From assembly GCA_025201805.1 (NCBI GenBank), contig MU619325.1:62001-126000 (forward strand): DNA of 64,000 bases, in the 5' to 3' direction. Position 1 is the first letter of the stretch. The number at the start of each line of letters is the position of its first letter. The DNA is from Parasitella parasitica (Eukaryota; Mucoromycota; Mucoromycetes; Mucorales; Mucoraceae). The translations under genes and the position numbers were made by a program. Of this stretch, positions 25,680 through 38,262 are shown in pieces. The notes below the pieces were generated by a model. The model had not been told where the DNA came from. It saw only the letters and a program-made list of their open reading frames with translations, and did not search any database.

Positions 25680-27153
25680 ATGTTTACATTAAGAAATATT
25701 ATTCGGGTTGCCGTGTTAACGCCAGTTGTGGTAATTCTTCTGACTATTGGGTGGTATCAACAAGAAATTGACCATACGAAAAACTTGCCTGACAATACAA
25801 TTCCACATCCACCAGACGACACATTTATTATTGCTGGTTATTTCATCAGTTGGTATGTGATTTACTTTAGAGTCCTAGTTGTATGCTTGAACCAACACAA
25901 CAGGTAGGGGTATATACGATCGAGGCTTTAACGTTGTGGATCTACGAGCTGACAAACTATCGCACATTTTGTACGCCTTTGCCAATGTCAATGAAGATGG
26001 CAGTATTGTTCTCGGTGCACGTATTTGCAGATAGTTTTCAAAGTGGGTCTATACTAACTCGGTTTATTCGATAGGATCCCTGGGCAGACACAGACATCAA
26101 ATTTTCAAAAGGTTTGTTAGTTTCAGCATCGATGACACATGTAACAAACAGAAATTATCATTAGATAAGACGGTCGATGGAGTTGTAGATTTTTGGAAGG
26201 AAAATGACAATGATTTACACGGTAATTTCAAACAGCTCGCACTGCTTAAGCAAAAGAACAGACACCTCAAAGTATCGCTTAGTGTCGGGGGCTCCAAATT
26301 TTCTTCCTTTACTGCAACATCCGAAATTCGATTGAGGTTTATAAAAACAGCAATGCAGCTTTTGCAAGATTTGGGTCTCGATGGTATTGACATTGATTGG
26401 GAATTTCCCAAGGACTCTACAGACGCAGAGAACTATGTCTTGCTAGTGAAAGAAATGCGAACTGCTTTGGATGAGTATCAGCTTGACCATGATCCCACCG
26501 ACCAAAAGTTTTTGCTATCAGTTGCAATGCCCTGTGGACCTGAGAATTACCGTATACTGAAGCTGAGAGAAATGGCACGCTACGTGGATATCTTTTATTT
26601 GATGGCATACGATTTGGCAGGCGAATGGGACCAGGAGATAGGACATCAGTCCAATCTCTATGGAGGACCACTGAATATAGACCAAGCAATAGCCTATTTC
26701 CAAAACGAAGGTGGAGTACCATCAAAGAAGATTGTCATGGGAATGCCTTTGTACGGAAGAGGGTTTTCAAATACAGATGGGAGAGTGGGATCCGGCTATA
26801 GCGGCGTGCCTGATGGCTCTTGGGAAAGGGGTTTATTTGATTACAGAGATCTTCCTAGAGAAGGAGCCGCAGAATTTATGGACAAAGATAGAGTAGCCTC
26901 GTGGTCCTACGATGCATCTAAACGGGAATTTGTGACATACGACTCACCAGCAGTAACAAGACTCAAGTGCGAGTATATCAAAAACAAACAGCTGGGAGGG
27001 GCAATGTTTTGGGAGCTGACTGCCGACAATTCGAAAGATGAATCAAGAAATCTGCTAGATATTGTATTTTCTAGCTTGGGCGACAAGCTGAACCGCATCG
27101 AAAACCACATTAGGTTTCCGTTGAGCAAGTTCAAAAACTTGATGCATAAATAA
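25680..27153 (+). CDS. GH18 chitinase with N-terminal membrane anchor
   Basis: Exons 25680-25852, 25908-26016, 26075-26111 and 26165-27153 give 435 residues. Residues 1-25 form an uncleaved-looking hydrophobic anchor (RVAVLTPVVVILLTIGW). The catalytic barrel has SHILYAFANV, KVSLSVGG and LDGIDIDWEFP, with catalytic Glu186 in the DxxDxDxE motif, then YLMAYDLAGEWD and GGAMFWELTAD. It hydrolyses chitin and, being anchored, probably acts at the cell surface or in the secretory pathway. The second intron (26017-26074) is best modelled with a GC donor (GGT|GCACGT), which restores GSIVLGDPWADTD; a perfect TACTAAC branch site lies inside it. A GT alternative (ATT|GTTCTC) would delete three residues of that motif. 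Confidence 0.93.
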
Positions 27154-27350
27154 AGCTCATGTTGCTTTATCGTTGGCATCAAAATCCGAGTGGCAGGGAA
27201 GCAGTATCCTCAGTCACTTCTTTTTTTTTTTTTTCAAATGTGATGTTTCATACTAGAGTGTACATCTTTTTATATTGAATTGACAACTAAACAGAGCAAA
27301 GCATTGTTTTCTAAAAAAGAGAGAAAACTGCTTATATACTATAACACAAA

Positions 27351-29383
27351 ATGGACAGTAAATCAGCTCCTGGATCACCCACAATGCATGATGCAGAGAC
27401 TATTCCATCCACCTCGCAAACTCAATTTGAAGCCTATGCACCTGTAGAACAGCCTAGTCTCTGGAAAGTTTTCAAATCCCAGGTAGCCACCAAAGAGGGC
27501 TGGTGGGGTGATTTTGACTGGAAAATCATGTGTCTTCCCTCACTGTTTGTCAAGGAAAAGAGGAGCACCCCATTCTGGGGCTTGAATAGTCGCTTGCCTC
27601 TGGGTTTGGCGTTGGTAATGGGATTTCAGCATTCGCTTGCTATGGTAACGTTGTTCAGAAATACAAGCCTCTCGGGTGGTATTTTTTTTTTTTGCTCATA
27701 TAATTGATATTTGACAGGTCAGTGGTGTTGTTACACCAATTCTAATCATGACTGGCTCAGGTGCAACATCTTTGAACCTGGAAATGGCAGATCAACAGTA
27801 TCTCCTGTCTGCTGCTTTAATATGTTCCGCTATTCTGTCTTTGATACAAATTACCCGCTTCAGGATCTGGAGAACAGGTCAGATTTTGCAATAGCCTTTC
27901 AAATTTCAGTCTCTAATGCTATTATTTAGGCTATTATCTTGGTACAGGTTTACTGAGTGTGGTCGGCCCCAATTTCGCTAGTATTCCAGCAGCGAGTGCC
28001 GTCATTAAAAACATGTACTCTAGTGGTTATTGCCCTACAAATGTCCTCGACGATGGAACGGTGCAGAATCTTCCTTGTCCTCAAGCTTGGGGCGCTATTT
28101 TGGGAACATGTAAGTATACCTGCTTAGGTTGTGCATTGCATATTTATTGATACGGGTACGTTTATTTAGCGATGGTCTGTTCGTTTTTTGAGATAGGCAT
28201 GAGCTTTTTGCCCCCCAAAACTATCCGTCGTCTCTTTCCTCCCATTGTGTCAGGTACAACGATCTTGTTGATTGGCTGTTCCGTTATCAGCACGGCACTA
28301 CAGGATTGGGCTGGTGGGTCGGGTGCCTGTTCTGCAAGACCTGCTACCGGTCTCTATTCTCTATGTCCATCTACGGAAGCTCCTCATGCCCTTCCATGGG
28401 GCAGCCCAGAATTTCTGGGCCTCGGCTTCCTGGTATTTGCGACCATTGTCCTCATTGAAAACTTGGGTTCTCCGTTCATGAAGAGCTCTCAAATCGTTAT
28501 TGGTTTGATTGTGGGTTTGATTGTTGCAGCTGCCTGCGGATATGTTGATCACAGTACTATTGACACAGCACCGCCCATCACCTTTTTGTGGGTCAAGACA
28601 TTTAAGATCACAGTGTACGGGCCTGCAGTGATACCGTTCTTGATTGTGTATCTGGACAACATGTTGGAGAGTATTGGCGATATTACTGCGTCTTGTGATG
28701 TATCCGGCGTCGAAGTCGAGGGTGAGCCTTTTCAACGTCGCATCCAAGGCGGTTTGCTTGCGGATGGCGTTAACTCCTTCCTGGCTGCCTGTATGACCAT
28801 CAGTCCTCTTGTTACGTTTGCACAAAATAACGGCGTTGTGGCCATGACTCGCTGTGCTAATCGTATTGCTGGCTATTGCTGCTGCTTCTTTATTTTCATC
28901 TACGGCGTCTTTGGAAAGATTTCTTCTGTGTTTTTAGCCATTCCTTCTCCTGTTTTAGGTGGCATGAACGCATTTTTGTTTGCATCTGTCACTGTATCTG
29001 GCATCCGTATTCTGGCTTACCTCGATTGGACCAGACGTGATCGTTTCATTGTCACTTGCTCGTTGGCCCTTGGGCTGGGCGTTACATTGGTCCCCTCTTG
29101 GTTTACACACGTCTTTAGTTATTCTGGCGATAACGAAGCTCTGCAAGGTTTCTTGAGTGCAATTGAAACTATTGTGGATACTGGCTATTGCATTGGATCA
29201 TTAATGGCCATCTTTTTGAATTTGGTTGTCCCTGCCGAATGGGGGCCCGAGACAATGAAGGAATTAGAAGAAAAGGAGAGACAGGAGAGAGACGAAATTC
29301 GTGATGGATTCATCCATAACTCTGTCACTGAGGAGCACCCGCTCGAAGAATTAGCTGCTACTAGTAGAACTGTTGTGCCATAA
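27351..29383 (+). CDS. Purine/xanthine permease, NAT/NCS2 family
   Basis: Four exons, 27351-27644, 27718-27877, 27930-28109 and 28170-29383, code 615 residues. It resembles Aspergillus UapA/UapC xanthine and uric acid/H+ symporters. The NAT signature is intact: QNNGVVAMTRCANR starting at Gln430, the motif lining the substrate site. Also seen are GFQHSLAMVSGVVTP early in the first membrane spans, GTGLLSVVGPNF in TM3, and the TM8 region YLDNMLESIGDITA with its conserved Glu. About 14 hydrophobic segments fit the family. The cytosolic N-terminus has the aromatic segment typical of fungal members, and the acidic C-terminus is the usual endocytosis tail. Xanthine versus uric acid preference cannot be decided here. 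Confidence 0.93.
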
Positions 29384-29512
29384 TGGGATTTTTTTTATTT
29401 CAGTATGCTGTTTTGTATTTTTTAAAAATAATATAAAAAAGTTTCTTTTCATATTGTTTTCCCTTTTTCAATGTAAAATATACACGTATTGATCCTCGAT
29501 TAGGTTATTTTA

Positions 29513-30956
29513 CTACGCGAGACCTTCTTTACCCATCCTTGCTGTTCGTAATTGCTTGGTTCTTAGCTTTTTGCTTTCCTCGTTAAAGTATTTTCTGTCT
29601 TCATTACTTAGAGCAGTTCGGTTAAAGCCCACTTCGTCGCCAGATTCATCAGAATCATCTTCCTGTTGTTGGCGTCCAATTGAATAACGGAAAATGCCCT
29701 TGATCAAATCGTTTGTTTTCAAATGGTGTTGAAATCCTTGTCCTAGGACATGTCGGAATGCGTTTAAAGGTAAAACCTTTGCCCAGCCTCGGAACGTAAG
29801 AGTCTTTCCGCCAATTTTAAGCTCTTCAGTCGGTTTCACGTTCTCTTCAACACTTTTGACAACATCGCGGAATACTGATTTCTGCTCTGTTCTATCGCTT
29901 TTTGCTCGATGACGGCTGCTATCGATTGACAGTCCTTTCAGAGTGTGGATCAAACCATCCATATTGTCATACTCTGGCTTAACGGTATCGCCGTCGTCTT
30001 CTTCGTCAGAATCTGATTTCAAGAAAATGTTTGCAGTTTCAAACATCAGACCAACATTTTCACCAGCAGAGATTCGCACGTCTTTATCTGAGGATTCCAG
30101 CAAGATTTCATGCATGGGCATGACCCTAGACAGCCACCATGTTAAACCACTATGCCCACCATCCTACTAACAGTACAACTTACTTTTCCAGTTCTTCCCA
30201 TAACACATCGAAATCGACAACGCCAGCAGTGAAAGAGGCAGCGAATAGCATACCGTAAGCTCGAATAGCCTCGCTAAATAAATTGTCCAAATCGGCTCTT
30301 GATAAATCCTCGACATTATAATCAGCACCATCTGTTTCAATAAAGTCAAACAGCTCATTTCGCACCAACTGCTTGTCAATATCAGACGCTGCAGTGTAAG
30401 TAATTAATGAGAGAGTTTGGAGGCACTATAGGACATGACTCAGTATATTTTCAACAATGAAACCCTGTGTTGATATTGGTACATACGCTAATCTTGATTT
30501 CGACTTGTTCACTATCCTTGATTCTCGATCTCAATGAAGATAATATTCTGCGGTATAAGTCGTCACCTTCGCTTTCTGAAACGTTATCCATGTTGATAAA
30601 TGTCAATGCAATAGCTTTGGATGCGAGGCATGCTTCGTTTGTGCTTGAATTCTTCAATAGTGATCTCTTTAGTAAGCCTAGGATATCTTCTAAACGGTCT
30701 TCAATTTGAGACGATGCATGATGACTCGACAAGATGCGTACAAGCGTTTCGAGAGATTCTTCTCGGTTGCTAATGGGAGGCGTTAGCTCTCGGAAGGGGC
30801 GGGACACAGTTTGTAAAGAGTATACTACCTTGTTTTGTTTTCAAGATCTTCGATGGTTTGACTTAATTCGTCGGTCCAGTGAACAACTTTGAGAGACTCC
30901 TTTTCAAGCTTAGAGCTAATCTTTGGGACCTTTTTGGGTAAGAAATTTCCATACAT
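29513..30956 (-). CDS. Interferon-related developmental regulator (IFRD) family protein
   Basis: Four exons, 30956-30829, 30769-30487, 30425-30184 and 30125-29513, code 421 residues. The first, short GT-AG intron restores the REESLETLVRIL helix; the second restores CLQTLSLITYTAASD. Core IFRD motifs are LLESSDKDVRISAGENVGLMFE and the C-terminal domain WAKVLPLNAFRHVLGQGF. The protein is a helical ARM-like repeat scaffold. Animal IFRD1/2 act as transcription cofactors, and IFRD2 and a yeast homologue are reported on inactive ribosomes. In this fungus the role is unknown. An acidic segment (SDSDEEDDGD) lies between the helical domain and the C-terminal domain. Confidence 0.87.
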
Positions 30957-31477
30957 TTTTGTAGTGTGTTAATTGTAAAGTGAAGAAAAAGTCGAGGCAA
31001 CGCAGTCTCTGTAGCGATATTTATACTATTTGCATTGTCGAACAATGACGTCGTGCAAGTAAATGCTCGCTTGGTTTTTGCATTTATTGAAACCTGTTTT
31101 TTTGAAACAAAATGTTCTTCAGTCGGCTTTAATGTGCCATTCAAATAGGCTAGATTATATCTAGGAAGTGTCTATTTAGCATAAACTTGCATTAGACAAG
31201 TTTGTTTCTTTATGTTTTCTAGTAATTTTTTTCAAAGATCAGTGAGAGGGATAGATTACTGCGGTAGTCGATGCAAACTGCGGTTGTGCAACTGCAGCTT
31301 TCTACCAAATCTTTTTTCTTTACAGAAAATATAAAAAAAGAGCATGTCTTGTGAATTGGTTATGGCGAATTGACATATAGCGTATCCTGTAAATGTATAT
31401 TTTTTCTGTTTGTTAAATATGTTTTATTATGATTTTGGGAAATGATACACGGGAAGAAGGATATACAATTTTTCTAT
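30957..31477. other. spacer upstream of IFRD and downstream of pepsin homologue
   Basis: Contains the IFRD promoter and the 3' region of the aspartic protease gene. An ORF overlapping the IFRD start (30863-31144) is a shadow. Nothing else seen. Confidence 0.45.
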
Positions 31478-33186
31478 CTATTTAGAAAGTTTGGTGATTT
31501 TGGCATCACAGCCACCTTTGGGGATAGCAAGACCAATTTGGCTGTTGGTAGCATCATAGATATGATAAAAGTTGTTGAGGAAGGCACCACCCAATGTCCA
31601 ATTGGTGTCTTCACCCTTGTTACGGCCAATGAGAGTGTGGCATTGCTTTTCGCCATCTCTTTTGACATAGAGCTTTGGAGGCAGAGATACTCGGTAGCCA
31701 TTAAAGTCAATTTTTAAGGTAGGCAAGTCATCGACATTTTCGCAACATTCAAATCTGTAAACGCCATCATCTTCATCATACGTAGCGTCAATAGCAGCAT
31801 GCAAGAGGTCAGCTTGATCTGTAGGGGCCAGAATAAAGTTGGAGCCGGTGTTCATGGATGCTAATGTCTTGGGGGCCAATTTGATATCGGCTTTGTCGCC
31901 GAATTTAACGCACTTGATTTCCGTCTTCCAGAAGGGGGAGTCGCCGAAATCACAGGTAGGTAATTTAAAGTAAGCAATGTCACCTTTGTACACATCGTGA
32001 TCAATGCCGCCGAAAATGAATTCAGCGTCTGATTGATCGTTACTTCTTTTTTGGTAGAATTGACTAGAGGGGCTAGAGGCGACCATGCCGAATTGTTGAG
32101 ATGATTGCCCATAGGCGCTTTGGAAGCCATTTTGTGCGTATCCGCCAGAGCTTACAACTATTATACAAAAGCAAAGAATTTAATATACGCATGAGGGCAT
32201 TTTAATATGGGAAAAGAAGAGTCTAGATTTTCTAAACCTTACCTTGTCTCTCTAAAAAAAAAAAGAAAAGAGGGCTTAGCAAACGTTTTCATTTTTTGAT
32301 ACCATTACTTACTTTGGCTTGATGAGGCTGAGTTGGATGTCAAATAATCAGTAGAGCCATCAGCGTTAAAACCACCTAAACCAAGGGAGCCGACTATACG
32401 AAATGATATCATACTTTAGTCATGATATATGTTTTGTATCCATGTCTATATATACATACGATAAGAATCACCGCCTAGACCTTTGACGCTATAAGCGCTG
32501 CCAAACAATTGGTTTGACACAGCAAGGCCTGCAACGGAAATTGTATCCTATACGCACAGATTTCGTTTAATCATTAACTATATTAATTAATTATAGGGCT
32601 CTCTCCTTACTCTATAGAGACGTGCATCAATGCAAACGCCTTCATCGTATTTGATAGATTGTTTCTTGTGAAGGTCAACAGCGGTTGATGAAGAATTAGC
32701 ATTGTAAAGGTTGGATTGTTGACGACATTCAGGAGTATGGCACTAGATTACAAATATGGCAATTAATACAAATACGTCAAAAAAATGGCTTGCATAATGG
32801 CTACCTCAGCAGCTGGAACCCAAGTCAGCGAGTTGCCAGTGTCAAAGACTACCGAGAAAGTTTGCGGTGGCGTGCCTAATAGTTCAGGGTATTTTTAGCA
32901 TTTTCTCGGAATTGTATCCGCTTTCGACATGTTTGTTGCCTTACCAACTTTTATCTTTGCAACAAGCTATAAAAGCAATAGGGAACAAAATGAATAAATT
33001 TTTATTTGTTAAGGGGTCGAAATGCATATAATTCAAAAAGAAAAAGAAAAAAAGACAACATACCAAGCCGTCTTCAATTGTCATGGGTTCTCTCTTTAAA
33101 GAACATCTCTTTTCCAATTTGGCGCCTGAACTGGACGATATGAATAAAATAGCTGTTGAGAGAATTACAGTCGAGGAAAAGCGCAT
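31478..33186 (-). CDS. Pepsin-like aspartic protease homologue, probably inactive
   Basis: Eight exons: 33186-33064, 32966-32945, 32875-32805, 32742-32611, 32547-32460, 32393-32313, 32251-32243 and 32157-31478, giving 401 residues with a signal peptide (MRFSSTVILSTAILF...). The A1 fold is clear: KIKVGTPPQTFSVVFDTGNSLTWVP with Asp60 intact, and IFGGIDHDVYKGDIAYF. The second catalytic motif reads NTGS instead of DTG(T/S): codon 31850-31852 is AAC, so Asp278 is Asn. The flap normally YGDGS reads KYDEG. Both changes predict loss of proteolysis. The propeptide is unusually short, with only about 10 residues between signal and body. Exon 7 has nine bases (KRQ). No stop or frameshift appears, so the gene is kept intact. 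Confidence 0.9.
32243..32251 (-). other. nine-base micro-exon of the pepsin homologue
   Basis: TTTTTTTAG acceptor, nine bases coding KRQ, then the donor GTAAGG. It is required to keep the phase plausible at both junctions, although removing nine bases would also stay in frame, so exon skipping is possible. Confidence 0.6.
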
Positions 33187-35971
33187 TTGTGAATAAATAT
33201 ATATATATAAAGGAAAAAGAAAAAAAAAAAAAGAATTATATATAATGGTATGTAAAGAAGAAACAACAGAAAACAAAGACTCATTTGAAAGGAATTAGTT
33301 TATATATTAGATTTAAGGGGATCCTTTTTGCTACTCTTGACTGTGTAACTATTTTCCATAGTTTATAAATATAAATTGGGTTTATCTTGTGATGAAAATG
33401 GCCATGTCCTGCGGCCTGAGGTTTTGCAATACGATAATAGACGCTCGATTCTTACTTGATTTAGGGTTATAACGGGAAAGCAAGCCAAAAATAGATCGAC
33501 ATTTAGCACGATATATGCTCAAAAGCATTAAATGCTTTGCTCTAGCTACTCAATTTTCGTGTGGAAATGTTGTCAACCATTTCTTCAAGTGCAACATATG
33601 GCTGGTTTATAGGCATGATAATATTTTTTTCTTTTACAAAATGGCTTCAGCCCAGCTTGATTTTATATTTATATATATAAAACTGTAGATCTTGTATCTC
33701 AATGATGACACATGAATGTACCTTGGTCTTACATAGGGTTCATATTGGGGTTGAAAGGCCAAGCCTTGGTTACAGAATTTTTTTAAACCTTGCTCATCGT
33801 TTCCTACGTAGAGTATTTTTTTTTTTTTTTTTTTTTTTNNNNNNNNNNTGGGTTAAGCATTTTTCAATTCAAAGCAACGCTCATATAATAGATTTTTAGA
33901 TTTAATAGCGATGGATTATAGGCGCAAATAAGATAGACTTGTCTGGATGCTTGAAAATGTTCTAGATACTCAATTTGGAACCGAACAACAGGTTGCCTCG
34001 CATTCTATATATAGCTGCTCTCCAGTTATGGTGAAGTATGGACAAAAGCGCATAAATTATATCTCGTTTTGCAATATATAGAAGCGGAATTTTGTTCAAA
34101 ACTCTTCAAGCACCGGATTTATCTCAATCAATTGCATTTCAACTTCTTACTTTTGGCCGTATAATAGTAAACGATAGCTCTCAGAGTGCTGTCAAGGATA
34201 TTTTTGAGCAGATGTTCGTCCTGTGTCCTCGCAAAAGCTATCATTACTGACTATCATTTGTAAAAGTCGGAGTTGAAAATAAAACAGTGCCACAGACTCC
34301 ATGTGGATCAAATTGGCCATCAAATTTGTTCATCAAGAAGTGTTTTTTGACGAAATAGGTACCGTAATGTCGTTTGTTTCAGAAACCTCTTTAAGATCAC
34401 GCAAAGTAGTCTTAATAAAACATCTGATGCACTTGGTTACATAAATTTTGAATATAATTTCAGTGAGTAATTTGAAAAATACGTGAAATTTGTTTTTGGC
34501 TATTTAATCAGCATTTCACAAATGAAATGCACCCAAAAAGTCCTTTGCAATGTCAGGTGAACTCATACCAACAAATAGTATTACAGTGTGCTATAGTAAA
34601 AAGTTTTGATTTGATGCCCAAAAATGCCTTCGACTGATTTTGGCCATTTTGGCCTTACCATTGTAAGGCAGAATTTGATGGAAAACGTTGATTTTGCATC
34701 AAAAAAAAAAGTTTCTCAAAATAGCCAGAAATAGAACAGTAGGTATATGTCGTGTGCAAAGTATAATTTTGCTTGGTTTTGAGGACTCTAACTAGGAAAA
34801 CCCGGTGATAAAAGGTCATTTATTGCAATTTTTTTCTTTTTTGGCTGTAAATTGATGCATAAAACGACACTAATGTCTAAAGGAAGCATATCTTAACTGA
34901 TCTGATCAATTCTTTTGTGTCAAAAATCTGAAAGCGTATGTGTATACCTTATTGCCTCAATAGTTTTTTTGGGTATCGAAAGCATGCCAAAAATAAAAAC
35001 AAATCCAAGTTCCAGTATGTAATCTTATTCAAAGGTTGCTGATAGAGATTAAAACCATTGAGCATTGAAATGTCAGAAAGTTAAAACCATATACATACCA
35101 AGCCTTTTTAATAGCATCTCGTTCTTCGTTTGGATATGCATTAACTACACATTTATTAGATATTCTCACTATATCAAAGCGTGTATTCTTCCAAGCTTCA
35201 TTCTATATATATACATTTATTTCCATAATCTTTAGACAAGTCTCAGCCACCTTACATCATGTTGTCCTTTTTTAATGTCAAAATAGTCTATTTTTATTGC
35301 ATATCAGTATTACCAAACTATGTAGTATGCTATGGCGCTATGGATCGTGTATCATATTATTATATAGCTTATCATTGTTTCCACGGAAGCATACAAAAGA
35401 AACAAAGATCAAATGATGAAACAGATTCACAGTCTATTAATAATTGTGCTGGTCATACAAAACTTTGATGAACCACTCTGTTTATAACGCATATTATTAT
35501 TAGAACTAATCTGTAAATTTGGAAACGTTATTATATACAATATTGTTATTTAATATGATAAACGCATGTATAAAACAGCAAACTATATGGGAAATGGAAG
35601 AGGGATCTATCAAATTCCAGGATTTAAACCTATATACACAGGGTTTTGTGTTGTACAAGAGCCAAAAAAAATTCAATGCAGCTTCCCGTAAACTCAAAAA
35701 ATGATCGACTCGATCAGGAGTGGGAAATGGAGACATAGCATACATTTAAAAGATACACCCCAGCGCAAAATTTTGAAGGTCGATATCATCATAGAAACCA
35801 TATACTATACATTCTATATGATAGCGTGCAAGAGTAATATATGCTCATTACATTGGATATATAATTGTCGAGAATTTTTTATTTTAATAAAACAACGAAT
35901 AATATAAACATTAATTGAGATAGTAATTGTAATTATTAGATGAGGCTCTTGTGAGCAATAAACAAAGTAGT
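33187..35971. other. 2.8 kb AT-rich spacer with assembly gap
   Basis: Contains TATATA runs, a poly-T tract and ten Ns. Short ORFs (35259-35468, 35506-35907) are low complexity, Ile/Tyr rich and without domains. No gene or RNA recognised. Confidence 0.5.
33816..33848. other. poly-T tract followed by 10-N assembly gap
   Basis: About 23 T then ten N. The gap lies in a homopolymer, so the true length is unknown and flanking order should be treated with caution. Confidence 0.95.
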
Positions 35972-36689
35972 TTAAATCAAGAAATAAGCAGTTACACCAG
36001 CCATAACCATTAAGCCTTGACCAATGTAGTGATGATTCGATGTAGAAGATGATGATGCAGTAGTGGAGGAGGATGAGGAAGGCAGAGCTACAGATGCTGA
36101 GTTGCTAGGGATAGTGGTTGAAGCAGCAACTGAAGGGGCAACTGAACTACTGCTGGTGGTTCTGTTTAAAACAAGAAGTCAACATTTTAATAAAAGATCA
36201 GACATGTATAGTATATACAAGTACTTACGTATTGTATGTCTGTGCAATGGAGCAAAAGGTGTCTTTTGATCCCTTGGCAAATGGCATTCCAGGATCGTTG
36301 GGGCAGTTATCATAACACGATAGCTTAGCTGTATGCCACTATAAGAAAAAATCAGCTACTTGTTCAAATTCATTATTTGGGGAGATATATCATACCTTAC
36401 AGAGACATGAATAGTCTACAAAAGTGTATATAATCGAAATATCAATATTACAGGGAACTGAACAAACTTATAATGTATGTATACCTCGATCGAGACAAGT
36501 TTTCAAGTAAGTGTCCTCATTAGACAAACATGTAGTCAAACTATATAGAATATATCAACTTGGTGCTATGGATTTACTATAGTGCACAAATAAAACTTAC
36601 ACTTGTTGGGCTGCGCAAGCTGCAACTTGGGCCGAGACCAATTGAGAAAATGCAATCGATGAGATCAGAGCAACAAATGTAAACTTCAT
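35972..36689 (-). CDS. GPI-anchored cysteine-rich cell-wall protein
   Basis: Five exons: 36689-36601, 36540-36485, 36415-36396, 36338-36229 and 36161-35972, giving 154 residues. A signal peptide (MKFTFVALISSIAFSQLVSA) is followed by an eight-cysteine domain including DYSCLCKWHTAKLSCYDNC and PNDPGMPFAKGSKDTFC. A Ser/Thr/Ala stalk and a C-terminal hydrophobic tail (GLMVMAGVTAYFLI) after a small-residue region make a GPI-attachment signal. The DYxCLC...CYDNCPNDP pattern is common in small fungal GPI proteins of unknown function. It is related in layout to CFEM proteins, but the spacing is not classical. It should sit on the plasma membrane or wall; Mcd4 in this window helps build its anchor. The third exon is only 20 nt. 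Confidence 0.85.
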
Positions 36690-38262
36690 TAAAAACCGAA
36701 AAAATAATTAGAAACAAAAAAACGAAAATAAAGACAAAAGAGAGATTCCACCTCTGTTTATAATGAGTTTTTTTTTTTCTCTCTATTTGCATAAAGAATA
36801 CGGGGAGGAGGGGAGGGGAGACGGAGGGAGGAGTTAAGGAGTTAAAGTGCACAAGAAGTGTAATATATAATCAGGGGCAAAAAATCGACATTTGTATGTA
36901 TTATATACAATACGAAACAGGGAGCAAGATTCAAGAGAGGGGAAATTTGGGGTTTTCAATAGTTTTATTCAATATACGCAATGTAAAGCATAGAAACGCT
37001 CTATGAAACCATGATGATGGCAAATGGGATGGGATGGATTTGATAAGCCTCGACTTTTCAACTTTTAATCATCTACCTCGATTACTTTGAATTACAGATT
37101 TAAAGCAGTGTCTTCAAGAAAGGAGAGACCTACTATGTACGGTATACAAAGAATTAAATGAAGATTTAAACAAAGTCAACTGCCGAAAGATTGCAAAATT
37201 TTAGTACGTTGAAAGGTCATTTCGCTAGACGTTATACTATACTCGATATACTCGAAAAAACGCTTTCGCTATATACTGGCAAAACAAGTTGTAAATTATA
37301 CGGAATAACATCAACGCTTGTTTTGCTGACCAACAGTATCAATCAAAATATTTTCTCAACTCTGCAATCAAGCTAAAATGATAACTTTTTTAGCAAATCG
37401 AACTCATATATCATTGCTCCGTCTTTTGGCTATAGATATAATGTTTTTGGCTTATTGTATTTATATTCTTACGGTGCCTTCAGTTCAAAGATGTTGTCTA
37501 AGGTTAGCTCACGTACTCACTGACCCAATTGCGCTTTTGGGGGAGGGGGATGTCTAATGGTGTATCTAGTTGTGATGATCTTAGGTCAAAAATCAAACGA
37601 AATGTTCAGTATATTTATGTCATTAATTGCTTGCGTGGAATTTGTCTGATTCTCAACAAACTGATGATGACTTTGCCCAGGGAAACCAAAACAAGACGTT
37701 AGATACCTTAAATCCCAAATTAGCCATAATGGATTTATCTTTACAAAACACTAGCAATGATACCAACAATGGAGCCACAAGACTTTCCATGATCAAAGGT
37801 TTCGAGAACAGCTTTACATATCTCAAAAATCATGCTAGCATCAACAAGGAGAATTCCGATACGATTCTTGTACATGCTTTTGTTACATAGTTGACGAGAG
37901 AAAAAGGATATGCCTAAAAATACTTGGTTTAATCTCTCATGATTCAGCCTTCTTTATCTCTACCTTCTACTGGCAAATATAATGCAAGCTCGAATTCAAC
38001 TGTATTAACACATCTCAACGAGGATCATTCAAAAGAATTGAGCTTCCCTTCACATCTTATACGTATAATTAAACAAAGACGGCGTCAGCCTCTTCTTTGC
38101 TATGTATTGTGTTCAGAAAAATTCTACATAATGCAAGTAGCAGTACAGACCTTTTATGTTTCCACATGCTTAGATTTAGGTACATGAATAGGCGATTGAG
38201 CGTCAAAGCAGAACTTTTTTTCATCCATCTTTTCGTACAGATATTTACTTTCATTGACCAAT
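36690..38262. other. spacer containing unassigned ORFs
   Basis: ORFs at 37627-37890 and 37939-38187 (+) have low complexity but SSNSTVLTHLNEDHSKEL looks like the N-terminal part of a Mucorales transposase. They may belong to the relic just downstream. Otherwise nothing recognised. Confidence 0.3.

Noticed and set aside
33198..33210. TATATATATA run as the TATA box of the pepsin homologue
   Set aside because: It lies only about 12 bp upstream of the ATG, too close to place the transcription start before the start codon.
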